NCBI GenBank assembly: GCA_004009845.1
Contig: RMBW01000010.1
Span: 310,001-374,000, forward strand
Length of the DNA stretch: 64,000 nucleotides
Reading direction: 5' to 3'
Origin: Davidsoniella eucalypti
Lineage: Eukaryota > Ascomycota > Sordariomycetes > Microascales > Ceratocystidaceae
The position numbers and the translations under genes were made by a program. The stretch's first letter is position 1, and each line of letters starts with the position of its first letter. Of the stretch, positions 1-11,878 are shown in pieces. Under the pieces are notes generated by a model. It searched no databases and was not told the origin of the DNA. It was given only the letters and a program-made list of their open reading frames with translations.

Positions 1-1
1 G

Positions 2-601
2 TACCTGATCGACGCCCACGAAGATAAGCCTGGAGCGCCCTCTACGCCCGGGATCGCCAAGTCGACCGTAGCCAGTGCTAAGGTTTCGGTTGTGGCAGAC
101 ATGAACACCCACCCAGCGCTTTCGATTAAGGACAAGAGACGCTCTGCTATCTCCGCCGGCATCGAAGGCGTCAGCAAGACTCTGTCACGCAGCCTAGAGA
201 GCCGACGTAGCAGCAACAGCTCGCGCAAGGCACTGCCGTTCGTTGGCAGCAGTACTAGTGTTGCTCTACTAAAGGGCACGGCGTTAGCCAGCGAGACGAA
301 CTCGATTCGGGCATCGACGACACCGCCGGGCGTGTCTTCACCGTTGGCTGTCACGGCACAGAGTGCGGATGACACGGATACGAACGATAACACCGGTAAT
401 GATCAAAGCGGCGGCAATGGTAACAACAACGGTAACCCAAGTAGAAACAGCAACAATACCACTACTACCGGTAACGATCAGGTGATCGATGACGACTCGT
501 CTCGGCCGACTACGTCGAACGGAGACGGCACTGCCAACGGAAGCAAATCTTCCAGAGCTGCTGAGGTACGCGAAGCGATCGATTCTCTCATGGGCCCTTG
601 A
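2..601 (+). CDS. C-terminal fragment of an unrecognised Ser/Asn/Thr-rich protein
   Basis: An open frame enters from the left edge with no stop and ends at TGA 599-601, giving the last 199 codons of a protein whose start lies outside the window. The first half has a basic, Ser/Arg-rich stretch (KDKRRSAISAGIEGVSKTLS, then SRSLESRRSSNSSRK). The second half is low-complexity Asn/Gly/Thr/Asp (about residues 110-165 of the fragment). It ends with a possible short helix (AAEVREAIDSLMGP). Codon use is GC-rich, unlike the T-rich DNA that starts straight after the stop, which supports real coding. No membrane segment or catalytic motif is visible. The tail looks like the disordered C-terminus of a signalling or scaffold protein, but I do not recognise the family and assign no function. 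A last exon starting inside the window cannot be excluded, but the frame needs no splice. Confidence 0.75.
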   Translation, partial: YLIDAHEDKPGAPSTPGIAKSTVASAKVSVVADMNTHPALSIKDKRRSAISAGIEGVSKTLSRSLESRRSSNSSRKALPFVGSSTSVALLKGTALASETNSIRASTTPPGVSSPLAVTAQSADDTDTNDNTGNDQSGGNGNNNGNPSRNSNNTTTTGNDQVIDDDSSRPTTSNGDGTANGSKSSRAAEVREAIDSLMGP

Positions 602-3600
602 ACCAGAACAGAAAGAAAACAAGAAAAGTTAGAAACTCATGGATCAATTCATTCACCTTTCGCTTTTTCTGTCCTGGCTCTTTGGTTTCTTTGCTGCTTT
701 TTGTTCAGTTGTCTATCATCATCCCCTGCTCCTCTCTCTTTTGTCTCTTTAGATGTAATTTCCAGGTGATTTATTGGTGGCTTTTTATCTTTTCTTTTCT
801 ATTTTTTTTTCTTCATTTTTCATGTGGAACCGCGTTACTGATTCTTGATTTCCTTTGCTTTTCGTTTTATTTAGCTTTCATCAAACTCTGTATCGCAACC
901 CAGCCCTAAAAGCACCGCTGTAGAGCCTCTATTGATGGCTCAATATGCTCTCTAAGCAGTGAAGAAGTCCCTTCTCTCCTCTAACCTTATTTATCCCTAT
1001 CACTTCTTATCTTTCTACTACCCATATACTTGCTCTCGAGTCTTCTTTTTTTCACTTCTTTATTTCACTTGATCTCTATTCTTTTTATTGCCGACCTGCC
1101 TTGCTCTTATCTTTTCCCTTTTGGTTTCTTACACACGATAGACTTGTTCATCCTTTTCTGTTTCATTCATTTTGTTTTTCACCCAAGGCCTCTAGATCAA
1201 GATTTTTTTCTTGGTCTCAAAACATACCGGCCTTCCTCCTTGTTTGCTCTATTGCTTATTGAAGTTTATACTTCTATATTGTTGTCAGGATTTATCGTTA
1301 CATATTTTGTGCACAGGTTCAGTGGTCTGTTGAAGTGCAAAGCATTATATTTTCTTTCTATAATCGTAGGTATGGAGTTTTGTGCGCTTATTTATATTTA
1401 TCATATCTTATTTACCACATTATTATCTTTGTCTTGTATAAGTGGGTTGAGAATTTTAAGGGTTTGCTTTTCTTATGTTTTACTTTTGATCAGATTCGAC
1501 CACACTAGTTTGATTTTTACAATTTCCTTTTTTTTTTTCATCATTCGTTTTTATTTTTCTACATTTTATTTACTCGTATTTCATTTGTTATTTTATAGCT
1601 TGGGCATATGTTTTCTAGTCTCTTGATTTTAGATTTCATAATAGCAGGGGGAAAAAGAGCCACAGGAAAGAAAGAAAAGGATATAATATAAACTTGACAA
1701 TGTTTTCTATAATAAATAGCATCTCGCTTATTAACATATGTGTATGCAGGAGGCAAGCAACATATACTTCTGGATTAGTAGTTGTCAATACCACAACAAG
1801 AAACTATCATACATGGAATCTAGACGTTGTACACTTTGAGAATCGTAGTCGGTCATTCCAAGTTGCCCCCTGTTTTCTACTTGATGGCGTTTGATCTAAT
1901 GTTTTTGGTTCCTCATCGATATGTATAGAATTATGTTCTGTCATCAAACAACTGAATATCGGCTTTTGTCGTCTTATGTGCCACCTGAGAAGCGGATGGT
2001 CGTCGGCAGTCTATCTAGAAAGACACACAGTTGTCTATACGGTGATCTCCGACAGCACAAAGATGGAAGAATGTACACATGTATATAATTTGGCCACTAG
2101 GATGGGAGGAAGAGGTAGACATAGAGAAGAGCGGGGATACTATAGTAAGAACTCCCACTACGACGGAGCTGCTTAGATGCTTCTGTGATCTGCGCATGAA
2201 TTCCATACGTGGGTAATGGATAGAGCCCTATAGTTGACCTATTGAGAATGGACGAACCACGGACTTTCTCATTACCTGGGCTGACCTTTGGGTGGCAATT
2301 TGGTATTACTAGGATAGGATGTGATGGTAGTGAAAGCTTTTCCAATAATTTGTTTCGGTTAAGAGCTTGAAAAGCTTGGACGGGAATATAATGTATGTGT
2401 ACTAAGGAATAGTGTTGGGTGTCGAGACCACAAGGGAACAAGTAGTGGGATAACTGATAAAGCTATGACTGGATAATATGCTCTTATAAATTTGGTCGGA
2501 TAGTCCGCTTGCTTCCCCTCCTTAAGGAACACTTTTCTGTGGCACGTCCATGGTACGCTTTCTATAGCCTCTCTTTTCTTTTTGTGTTTCTTGTTAGCTT
2601 GTTCAGCCGAAGGGCAAAAGCGGGGATTTGTATCTGTATCATGATCTTATTTCAAATATCTGGGAACTTGACGGTCAAAAAGAAACCGAGCTTAGTAAAG
2701 TGCCATCGCATGGGGGAGGGGTATAAGCGGTCCACCGTGTAGTATATGGCTATGTACGGACGACTACGACATCTTGATAGCTCGTTTTTGGGAATAGTAG
2801 TATTGCTAACTCACTTCGTTCATCTGCAGGTCCACAGTGCCACGCGGATCAAGGTTTCTAGATGAGGTTTTGAGCCAATGAGATAGGACTGAGCCTAGTA
2901 GTTGGTATAGCTATATGTAATATGGAAAGACAGAGATTATGAGATCAGAGGTCACTACAGTGAAATCTGACTTCGATGTTCATTTGGGTGCTCTGAACAA
3001 TACGATGAGAGTAAAAAGATAGCACGATGATCTAGTTATCATTTTTTATACAACTATAAATCATGCCATGTATTGAACAATCTAAACGAAATTTAATTAT
3101 TGAAACATTCATCAATAGAACTATTTCTTGAACAGTAAAAGATTGAGTTTGAGATTGAGTAACTCAAGCTTAGATTTGAACCAAAGACGTTCTTATTCTA
3201 CGTCTTCTAAGATAATTGACTTGAAAATATTATAACCCGGTTTTAAACAATAGACAACTTTAGTAGAGACACTAGAACAACAAACTGCGGAATTTGGCAG
3301 TGGCTGAATAGATATAGTATACAGACTAGCTAGATAGTCTGAGATGTCTAGTTGACACTAGCTTTAGCACGACGGGTCTAGAATCAAGAAGAGAAATAAC
3401 GCTGTGTCGACTGGTATTAGTCAAGCTACGAGTAGCTTATCTTCTGCCATGGGCAACTCAAGCCACTTAAGGATCATCTCAGAAAGAAGGAATATGGACG
3501 CTCTGGCAAACTATCGGATCGGACCGAAGGCAACTTCATGCGCAGGGAGCTGTTGTTTAGACGATATCCAAGTTGCTTGCACTGATAGTAGCATTATAAG

Positions 3601-6600
3601 AGCTCCTTGTTTTGGTGATACGATCTTCGCACATCTTAACACGCACACTTGGAATTTTGTCTCAAGAGCCTCGGAACGTAAAATTGATACCTGAGACTCT
3701 TGTTAACCAGATATATAAACCCAGGCAATGTTCGAGCTTACAACGGGCTTGAGGTTGCCTGTGGAGCCTACGATTGTGGCACAGAAGAAACACAAAGAGC
3801 AACTAGCGCCACACATAGACTTGTGACGCCACCCTAACTGACATATGTAAGTTGATATTAGTGATGTGAAGAAACGAAAATGGATTCACATTATCTTCAT
3901 TGTGCTTTTTTGCTCCACGAAAACCGGATTATCGTCGAGCAAACATTATAAACGAACACAGATGGGAAGAATTATTGAGTGAAAAAAAAGAAGAAAAAAA
4001 GTGAAAAAAATGAATAGGCCTTCCTCGACTTTAAGTTTACAAACAGCCTGATCCTGGTCCCTGGTGAACGACAACTCAGTTGCTTTGATTGTTCAGCCAA
4101 TCAGAGCTAAGCGCGGAACAACGTGCTTAAAGTTTTGGCATTAGCGCATTTGCTTTTCATGGAGGAGTCTATTTCTTCTCTTTTCTTTTTAGCTGGGCTT
4201 TTTATCCATCAACTTTGACTGAAAAGCTGTCTCGTTTATTGAACCGAACTGGATTCCTCAGTTTTAATACTCTACTATCATGTTGGAAGAGAAAAGCTAA
4301 ATACGGAGTTCAAGGCCATGACAACGCACCTTTTCTTATGGCACGGCATATTAGAGACGAACAGCACTGTATTGTCTTACTGGGAACACTTGAATATTCT
4401 CTGGGACATTGCACTTGTGATAGAAAGTGTAATAATATGCTACTAGGAATATCGACAGAGCTCGAGCTTTCTTCGGGATTCGTAAACCAAGTATGTCTAG
4501 TTGGTCCCCCTGTCGAAAGACGCCCGAGGATAAAACTGCTCTTTATTCCTCAACTGCACTCTCTTTTTCTTCGTCTTCTGAATGTCGTCTAGAACAACCA
4601 AAAGGCTGAGATGGAGACAACATATCAAGGACAGTGTCGATCTTCCCCTTCCTTACAGGATTCCGCAATGAAAAAAAACGAGAAAAAAACTAGTTAGCGG
4701 TTGCTTAGTGCTGCGGTTCTTTGAAATGGAACTAGATTTTGGACATGTTACCGAGTTCATATTCAGGAGATCTCAGTGGCTAGTTCGTCATGTACATATG
4801 TAGTGTAGTTGGTCCTCAACAATTCTTGATATATTGTGCGTACATGTATCATCAATGCAACTCGAGTTGGCATAACCCAGACGTTCGACAGGGTATCCGT
4901 GGTCTTCGTAGTGGTTCTTCTTGTTTAACTGTTGTCACATTTACTTTTTGGTCCCGCAACTGAACATGGGGGTGGGTGTACCTGTAATGCCTAGACATTT
5001 TTCTGTGGCATGTGAACGATGCAAGTTACGGCACTGCCTGTTGCTCTGGTCATCTGCAATGACATGGGATATAGGTTATGACCAGGAACTCAGTTTTGTA
5101 TATTTTACTTATAGAACTGCTAACAGCTAGCGAGAAGGCGTTGGCAGGAAAACTCTGCGTTGGCAGTGAACTAGAGGTGACAAACACGACACAACAATGA
5201 TGAATGTTGAAAGCAGGATCGTGGAGTTGCATTACTTCACTGGGTATACATGGCAACAACTGAGCTGGTCTTGAAGATTCTAGGGAACCCTAGTTGTTAA
5301 GTAAAAATATAGGGAAAGTTATGCCTCGAGCTTGTTAGTGCAAGCTGCGAGGAAGACGCGGAAGAGAAGTGAACAGCTTTTTACCCTTCATGTTGGGACT
5401 AAGTGGACAGAGAAGGATCTAGCCATGCCTGCTATTTGCCTTCTCCTTTCGGGTCGTAACATCGGAGCAATAGCTTTACAGATGGAAACAAAATGTCACG
5501 ATAAGAGAGTGTGGCTGGGCCTTCCTTTCCCCCCTCCCCGGTCACACAGTACGGACAGTGCCCTGAAGGAGCTGTGTTGGCCGTTACTAGTTGGTGCCGT
5601 TGTTTCACCGAAGAGGGACACGACGATATATCCACGTCTTTTGCTCTCAGTGTCTAGCGTCTGGGATAACCGAGGAAGCTTCTTCGGCCATTCTCTAGTA
5701 AAGATTAGAGCATAGTGAACCATGACGGTGTAGTCGAGTGGTGTTTGATATCCAATGTCCTCCTGCTCCGTTTGGCCATGGTCAGCTGATCGGGCGTCAT
5801 GAAACTACATGTTCAACTGCCTTGTAGTCAATCTAGACCGGATAGCACATACGACTACTACATCTACATAGAGATTAACAATGAGTTCGTCTGCCTAGAT
5901 ATTCGAGCCCAGAGCAGCATCCGGTATAAGCCGCTGCGGCTCATAGACGCGCTCTCTTGTGCTTTACTTTCCTCCACCCCACGCACGATCAGACAAGCGG
6001 CTCAGGTGGTCTGCAAAGCATTGGTGGACATCTGCCATTACCTAACAAACTACCACTAGTGGGTTGCACCCTGTTATTTCATACGGTAGTAATTATGATT
6101 ATCGCAAAGAAGAACAGCAGGTTGGTTGCTTAGCTAATAAACGGCATGGTGAGCAGGTTGGCCCGGAATTCAGCCAGCCCCACCTCCGATGCTCTTGCCA
6201 AAGATGACATCCGGCCAGCCAGGAAGGAAGTACTACTAGGGAGGTAGTAACCTCTGCTAAGGAATGACAGTATTAAAACAAAGAGTTAGAGAAAGAAATA
6301 AGTCCAACTGGGCTAGATTGATATAGATATATATATGATATTCCCTCTCCTTCCTTCGCTATTAGAGGCCGTCGTTATTGTGCAGTTTCCGCGCTAAAGG
6401 CTCTTGTTGAGGTTGGCAAACCAAGCTAGGAAAAAATAAGTGTTATTAAAAAATAAAAAGTCAGAGCCAGCCCGACTTACTACTGGTAATAATTGCTGCT
6501 AATAGTACTAATAAATGGCAATCCTTACTTATTTGCCATCCTTTCCTCTGTTTCTTTTCTGATCGATAACCAAGATCAACGACTTTGGTTCCGTCTTTCC

Positions 6601-7047
6601 TTCTTTTTTTTCTTTCCTCTGCCGTCTTCTCCTCTTGTCTACATCGTCTCCAAAGCTCTCAATACTATTTCTGCATTTTCAATCGGCCTTTTCGCATCGT
6701 CACCGCCCGCCAATTTGAACCTTGAACGTGCGCCTACCAATCCTCGCTCGTTCTTGTTATCGCCCCTGCCACCCAATCGAGAAACGGCCATCGCCAATCG
6801 TCGGGCACCGTCACATCTGCCTCTTTCTGTCGCCCTTCGAGTCTGCTTGCGATTGCGCCGTCACCGCCTTCGGACAGCGAGAAAGCAGTCGCTATTGACG
6901 GTCGTGTGCGTTATTTGAGACGAGCGGCTGCCCTGGGCTTGAGTCTGCGGTTTTCAAAACTCAGCGCGGCCTTGTTTTCGTTTTCGGCTACAATCTCCGC
7001 ATATCCGTGTTAGCCCGTCGTCTCTCCTCCTCTAATCTCTACGCATC
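602..7047. other. 6.4-kb intergenic region, 3' end of the left gene and promoter of the bHLH gene
   Basis: No gene is supported here. 602-1700 is extremely T-rich on the plus strand and translates only to Phe/Leu/Ile/Ser-rich frames, as expected of 3'-UTR and spacer DNA. 1700-6300 is mixed-composition DNA with short unconvincing ORFs. CTAG is frequent by eye, for example five copies between 3320 and 3385. From about 6500 the composition becomes pyrimidine-rich and leads into the bHLH start. Confidence 0.7.
6594..6655 (+). promoter_or_regulatory. pyrimidine-rich promoter tract upstream of the bHLH gene
   Basis: A nearly pure C/T stretch lies about 390-450 bases before the ATG at 7048. CT-rich tracts near transcription starts are common in filamentous fungal promoters. 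Assigning it to this gene is inference from position and orientation. No start site can be placed exactly. Confidence 0.4.
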
Positions 7048-9134
7048 ATGGATATGCTCGGCACGCCGCAATGGAGTCAGCAGGAGCAGCAGCTGCCGCA
7101 GGGCCATGAGGACGACTTTCAGCAGTTCCTGGACATGGGCAACCTAGGCACCATGTCCGACGGCCTCAACTTCGACTTTGCTATGCTGCCGCCGTCCTCG
7201 GCCGATGCTATGGACACCACCATGGCCGGCACCGATCACACGCCAGTCATGCCACCGGCCACTTCTGCCGCCTCCACGATGCCCCAGGCGCAAATGGTTT
7301 CGATGGCCAACGGCGTCTCCCACACGCCGATTCAGTCTCAGATGATGCCCTCGGCCCCCAACGACGTCATAAATGAAATTGATGCTAGAATACAGTATCT
7401 CCAACAACAGCGCCAGATGCAGCAGCGGCGACAGATGATACAAGACCACTCTCACGTCCATCAAGCACAACACCAGGCTATGAACGCCTATTTCAGTCCA
7501 AACCATGTCCCGCCAACGCCCCAGAGCCTTGACCTTGCCGCCAACAACGGAAACCAGTACTTCATCCCGTCTGACCCGCAAGCATCCGTCTTTGACAGCC
7601 GGTTTCACCAGCTCAAAGACCAACACCAAGACGTACGTTCGTCTCAGTATTGCTTTCTCAGTTCTGCCCGCTAACCTCTGTATAGATGGACTTCACCCCT
7701 CTAGTATCTCCTGCCGTCACACCTCTAGATCCACAGTTCTCCGCCGTCGATGCTGCATTTTCTGTAGCTGCAAACTACTTCAGTCCGTTGACCTCACCTG
7801 CGTTGATTGCGCGTAACGACAGCACCGCCAGCATCCTCTCTGAGTTGCGCCACGGCGGCAATTCGTCTAACTCGCCTATCGATCCCAATGAAGACTGGGG
7901 CAGCACCAGCAACACCACTGAGCCGGCCAAGAAGGCCCGTAAGGCGCCTACCAAGGCACCCCGCTCCAAGACTAGCATGCGCCAGTCGCCCATAGTCAAG
8001 CCTCGGCATCGCCGCCCTATGGTTGCCCCGGCCGCTACTTCTAACCCCTCACTTGCCGCCCAAGTTCTCAACGAGGCCGAGGAAGATGCGCAAGCAAAGA
8101 AGACTCGTACCCGCAGAGAACCGTCCGAGGAAAACGCTTCCGTGTCACCCGAGGCTCTTTCCGATATGCCCCCTCCGCCGTTACCACGCAATAAGTCTGC
8201 CAACGCCTCGCCTTTCATGCAACCGCTCAACTCAAAGCCAGATAGTAGCAAAGCTCGTCCGGCCCCGGCCACACCGGCATCGTTGATGCGACTACCAGCA
8301 TCAAAGGCCTTGACAACACCACCTATTGCGCCTGTCATTAACACATCCAGCGTGTCTGTCGACGCTTTTAAACTCCCCGAATCTGCTTCATTTTCGGAAG
8401 TTCTCGGTAGCCCTATGCTCGATGTATCAATGAACGGCAGCGCTGATGCCACGCCCAAAGCCTTAGCTCCCCTCCCTTCACCACTCAGCAAGCCCCGCAA
8501 AGGCACCTCTTCTGCCACTCAAAGTCCGCAGATTCTTCCTTCTCCCGCCGGCTCATCTACACCCGCTACCAGAAAAACTCCGCTACTTGCTCCGCGTGGC
8601 CCGAAGCGGTCCGGCTCTGTTCACGCATCGCCTGCCCTTCTACCTCGGATTTCACCTAGCATTAAGCCATTGCTTCCCAACGGCGCAGAAGATGCGGCCT
8701 CAAGGCTTCTAACGACCAAGTCCAACTATCAGAATATCCTGGAAGGTAACAACGTTCCAGGTATAACATACCCCAGTGAACTGTCTACAAACTTGACATC
8801 GAAACGGACATCGCACAAAATCGCTGAGCAGGGCCGTCGTAACCGCATCAACTCAGCACTCCAAGAAATCGCTACACTACTACCCAAGGCCCCACCAAAG
8901 GAGTCCGGAGAAGACGCCGAGATCGATAAATCAGAGTCTAAACAGGGTGGCGTGCCTAGCAGCAAGGCTAGCACTGTCGAAATGGCCATTGATTACATCA
9001 AACAACTCAAAGAAGAGGTCACAGCGGCGACTCGCCGTGCTGAGGCAGCCGAGAGGAAGCTTCGTCAAAAGTCGGATTCTTCTGGCGATGATGTTGTTCC
9101 TCAAGAAGCTGCTATGGATACTAGCCATCAATAA
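7048..9134 (+). CDS. nuc-1: bHLH transcription factor of the NUC-1/Pho4 phosphate-response family
   Basis: Join 7048-7632 and 7686-9134, 677 residues. The intron 7633-7685 (53 nt) has donor GTACGT, branch GCTAAC and acceptor TATAG, and joins in phase 0. The N-terminus is Gln/Met-rich (IDARIQYLQQQRQMQQRR, about 111-128). FTPLVSPAVTPLD (198-210) follows the splice, and the middle is long and Ser/Pro/Ala-rich. The bHLH domain is about 568-638. Its basic region has His572, Glu576 and Arg580, the H-E-R set that reads CACGTG. A long acidic loop (about 600-622) separates helix 1 from helix 2 (STVEMAIDYIKQL, 624-636), followed by a short coiled coil. This layout is the NUC-1 type: a nuclear activator of phosphorus-acquisition genes, held back by a Pho80/Pho85-like cyclin-CDK when phosphate is plentiful. 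That role is known for the family and inferred here. The ATG at 7048 is the first in frame, in context ATCATGG. Confidence 0.92.
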
Positions 9135-10049
9135 CAAATCAAATCTTGTTATGCGCCTTCTAAAACTCTTCTTCTGTATTCTTCCACCTTCCAAATGTAT
9201 CATACTGTGATTTATCTTGGTCATTTCTTTCCATGTTAGCAAAAGCATCTGATATTTCAACGGCATTTTTTTCTTTACATCTCATCTAATTTAGTTTCAC
9301 GGTCTTCCTTTCTTTCACTCTTCGATCTTTACATCTTTTTTGTTCGCATAATATGTTGAACATTCTATATCTTGCATGTCCGGGTTTTTGGTATATATTA
9401 TTATTAGTACAGCAGATATAGGTTGTTTTCTTCTTTTTTTTTAAAAAAAAATTCATAGCGGTGTCATAGAGACTCATGTAGTAATGTAGGTTCTTCATGG
9501 GGGTTAAAGTCATTCTTCCTTTTCTTGGTTGAAGGCTTTTCACGTTCATATATTGTATCATAATTCGTGCTTATAAAATTTCCATCACATCTGTTCATCT
9601 TGATGTCACATGTTTTTTTTTTCTCCGCTAACACACCATGGCCATGTCGTGTACAGAGGCAGATCATAACATGACTACTAGTACATGAGGGGTCTGAAGT
9701 ACTTATCAATTTATACGAAATTTCGTGATATATGGTACGATGTACATAGGTCAATAGATATAATTACTAATTCATGTTTATATCTGTTTTATATTGAATA
9801 GTATATCTCAACTCTCTCAACATGTGCTGTGTATCCCATGTGATAATATCTTGGTGTCAAAAATGATGTAACATACATATGTCAGACGAAGCTCCTAGCG
9901 ACCACCAACCACAAGCAAACCAGTCTATATAGAACATATATAGAACTATAAACCTTTTGACGTTCATGTGTACACCGAAAGATCTTACTATTTAACTGCT
10001 GGCCACATACCTAGTATTTTAGCAATATACTTGGACTGGCCTGTTCCAC
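9135..10049. other. convergent intergenic region between the bHLH gene and pcc1
   Basis: This holds the two facing 3' ends. The bHLH side is T-rich with T/A homopolymers (around 9430-9450 and 9613). The remainder is AT-rich with no coding signal. No terminator-like element can be defined with confidence. Confidence 0.6.
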
Positions 10050-10772
10050 CTATGACTCAGCTGGGGCCTCATCGAGGATATCCTCATCCATCTTCTCCAT
10101 GACTTCGACGACCAACGTCAAGCTAGCCATGAACGAGTTAGTAGCAACACGCAGCATGCGGTTTGTGGTCGCTTTGTAGTCAACTTTCAGCACAGACTCA
10201 TCTGTGGTCATCTTGCGATTCACCAGGGGCGACAGCTCTGGGTCGACGGAGATAGCCTTGAGTGCAACATTGGCTAGTCGTGGGGTAGGGAAGGGGATAG
10301 CCAACGATCTATATCTCAATGTTAGAAGGTGCTGTTATGTTGAACGGTAGATGGTGTTATTGGGTTTGTCAAGTAATGTATGGCTAGTGGCCAGCTGAGA
10401 GCTAAATGCCAAGATCATAGTCTCTTGTCATACATGAGGAGGGGAGGGGTATATAAAATAGTCTATCTGATATCCTAGATATATCAGTAATAGCTACACT
10501 AGTATAGTAACCAGCATCTCCAGTAATTATGTAATTAATTAGGATGATAGATAGATGCACAAGCAACACTTGTCTACATGAAGACTAGACCGTGTAGTCA
10601 AGAACAAAGCATAACACGGGATGAGAAGAGATAGCTGTAATAGAAATAGAGAAGGGCAATTATAGAAAATAAAAACAAAACATGTACAACCGTCACTGAT
10701 AGAGTAATGTCTCATGGATAAAGAGGACGAGACTTACACAGCACAAGGGAACGAAGAGTCAGTGGTATCCAT
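10050..10772 (-). CDS. pcc1: EKC/KEOPS complex subunit Pcc1
   Basis: Join 10772-10738 and 10308-10050 on the minus strand, 97 residues. Exon 1 is only 35 nt and encodes MDTTDSSFPCA plus two bases of a Val codon. The intron (10737-10309, 429 nt) has donor GTAAGT, a CTAAC branch point about 10 nt before the acceptor, and acceptor ATATAG. The product reads SLAIPFPTPRLANVALKAIS (13-32), then VDPELSPLV, then YKATTNRMLRVATNSF (56-71). These are hallmark segments of the Pcc1/CTAG family, and the length is normal for it. Pcc1 dimerises within EKC/KEOPS (with Kae1, Bud32, Cgi121), which makes t6A on ANN-decoding tRNAs and is linked to telomere and transcription functions. The tail (about 83-97) is acidic. 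The long intron is unusual beside the 53-103 nt introns of the neighbours. The frame, branch point and family match make the model strong. Confidence 0.92.
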
Positions 10773-11851
10773 GGTGATGATGTGTAGCAGGGAGATACAA
10801 TTTGATCCAAGCTTAGAGGGCGGCTTGATTGGATTTCTAAACAAGAATTTAGTCTCTTGTTTTCCTATTAGTTGATAGACATTTTCAATGTTAGAGCATT
10901 GTCTTCTTCTTTTTTTCGGCATAACTGTTTATGGCCTGTGAGTTTTCTCAAATGAGGATGTAAAGTGATAATGTCTGATATTATTTTATATCTTGGCTTT
11001 GTGTTTGGTTGGCTCGGACAAAATTCAGATAAAAACCAGGGTCTCTAGTTCATCGACTAGACCATGATCATCATGGCTTTTGTTCTAGAGGGCTTGGAAA
11101 AGAGGGGGAGGGGACGGACGTTCTTACAAAAAATATTGAGCAAACTAGGCTATATCACAGCAGAGTATAGACTGTTTTTTCTTTGTGATCGACACAAGAC
11201 GCCCGGGTCAGAATGACTACGTACGTCAAAATAAAAAAGAGTGCAAGTTAAATTGGTATTACTCGGAGTTTATGCAAGTAAGGAAAACAAGACTTGAAAA
11301 TATAGGGCATTGTAAGTTGTGAGATGTGAGTATTCAGAGTACCAAGCTTGGAAGAAAAAAAAATCAACAATGAGTTTTCAAAGCCGAATATTTAGGGTTT
11401 GCGGTAGCTTACGCCATATATATACGCCACAAGATCTATTCAGCCACATTTCTAGATTCGATCGATCGGAGTAGATTGAAGCTAGAAATCTAGAAATCTT
11501 TAAAGTTGAATTCCAGGAGCAAACTCCTTGCGCCAGCATAAAGAATTGAGTGGCAGGCAGACAAAGGCGGTCAAGGATGCAGGCGGTCTGGCATGAAATA
11601 AATAAAGGAGAGGAAGAACTCACTAGATAGTACACAAAAATTACCTTCTCTTGGCCAAGAAATGCCTAAAGAACGCATTATTTTTGCTGTACAACTAAAC
11701 GAAGCTTGAGAAACTTTCCAATGGGCTAGTGTAGACTAGGGTTATCCCAGGGATTTTGGGTAGTGGCGCCGGGATGAGACCCACAGAAGAAAGCGGACCG
11801 CCGTCAGGGTCCGTTTCTACGGTAACAGCACAACCAGCCAATTATACAGTA

Positions 11852-11878
11852 GATTTGATTTGATTTGATTATATTTAA
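11852..11878 (+). repeat. 27-nt dispersed repeat, copy 1 (GATTT tandem plus ATATTTAA)
   Basis: Three GATTT units plus GATTATATTTAA. The same 27 bases occur without mismatch on the minus strand at 54407-54433. The flanks of the two copies do not match. Confidence 0.85.

Noticed and set aside
1030..1626. 198-codon plus-strand open frame
   Set aside because: Starts at TTG and is almost only Phe, Leu, Ile and Ser because the DNA is T-rich. It fits 3' spacer after the left-edge gene, not a membrane protein.
7144..7629. Long antisense frame under exon 1 of the bHLH gene
   Set aside because: Shadow of the GC-rich coding exon. The same applies to 7775-8518 under exon 2, and to frames opposite phosphoglucomutase, cdc14 and pkr1.
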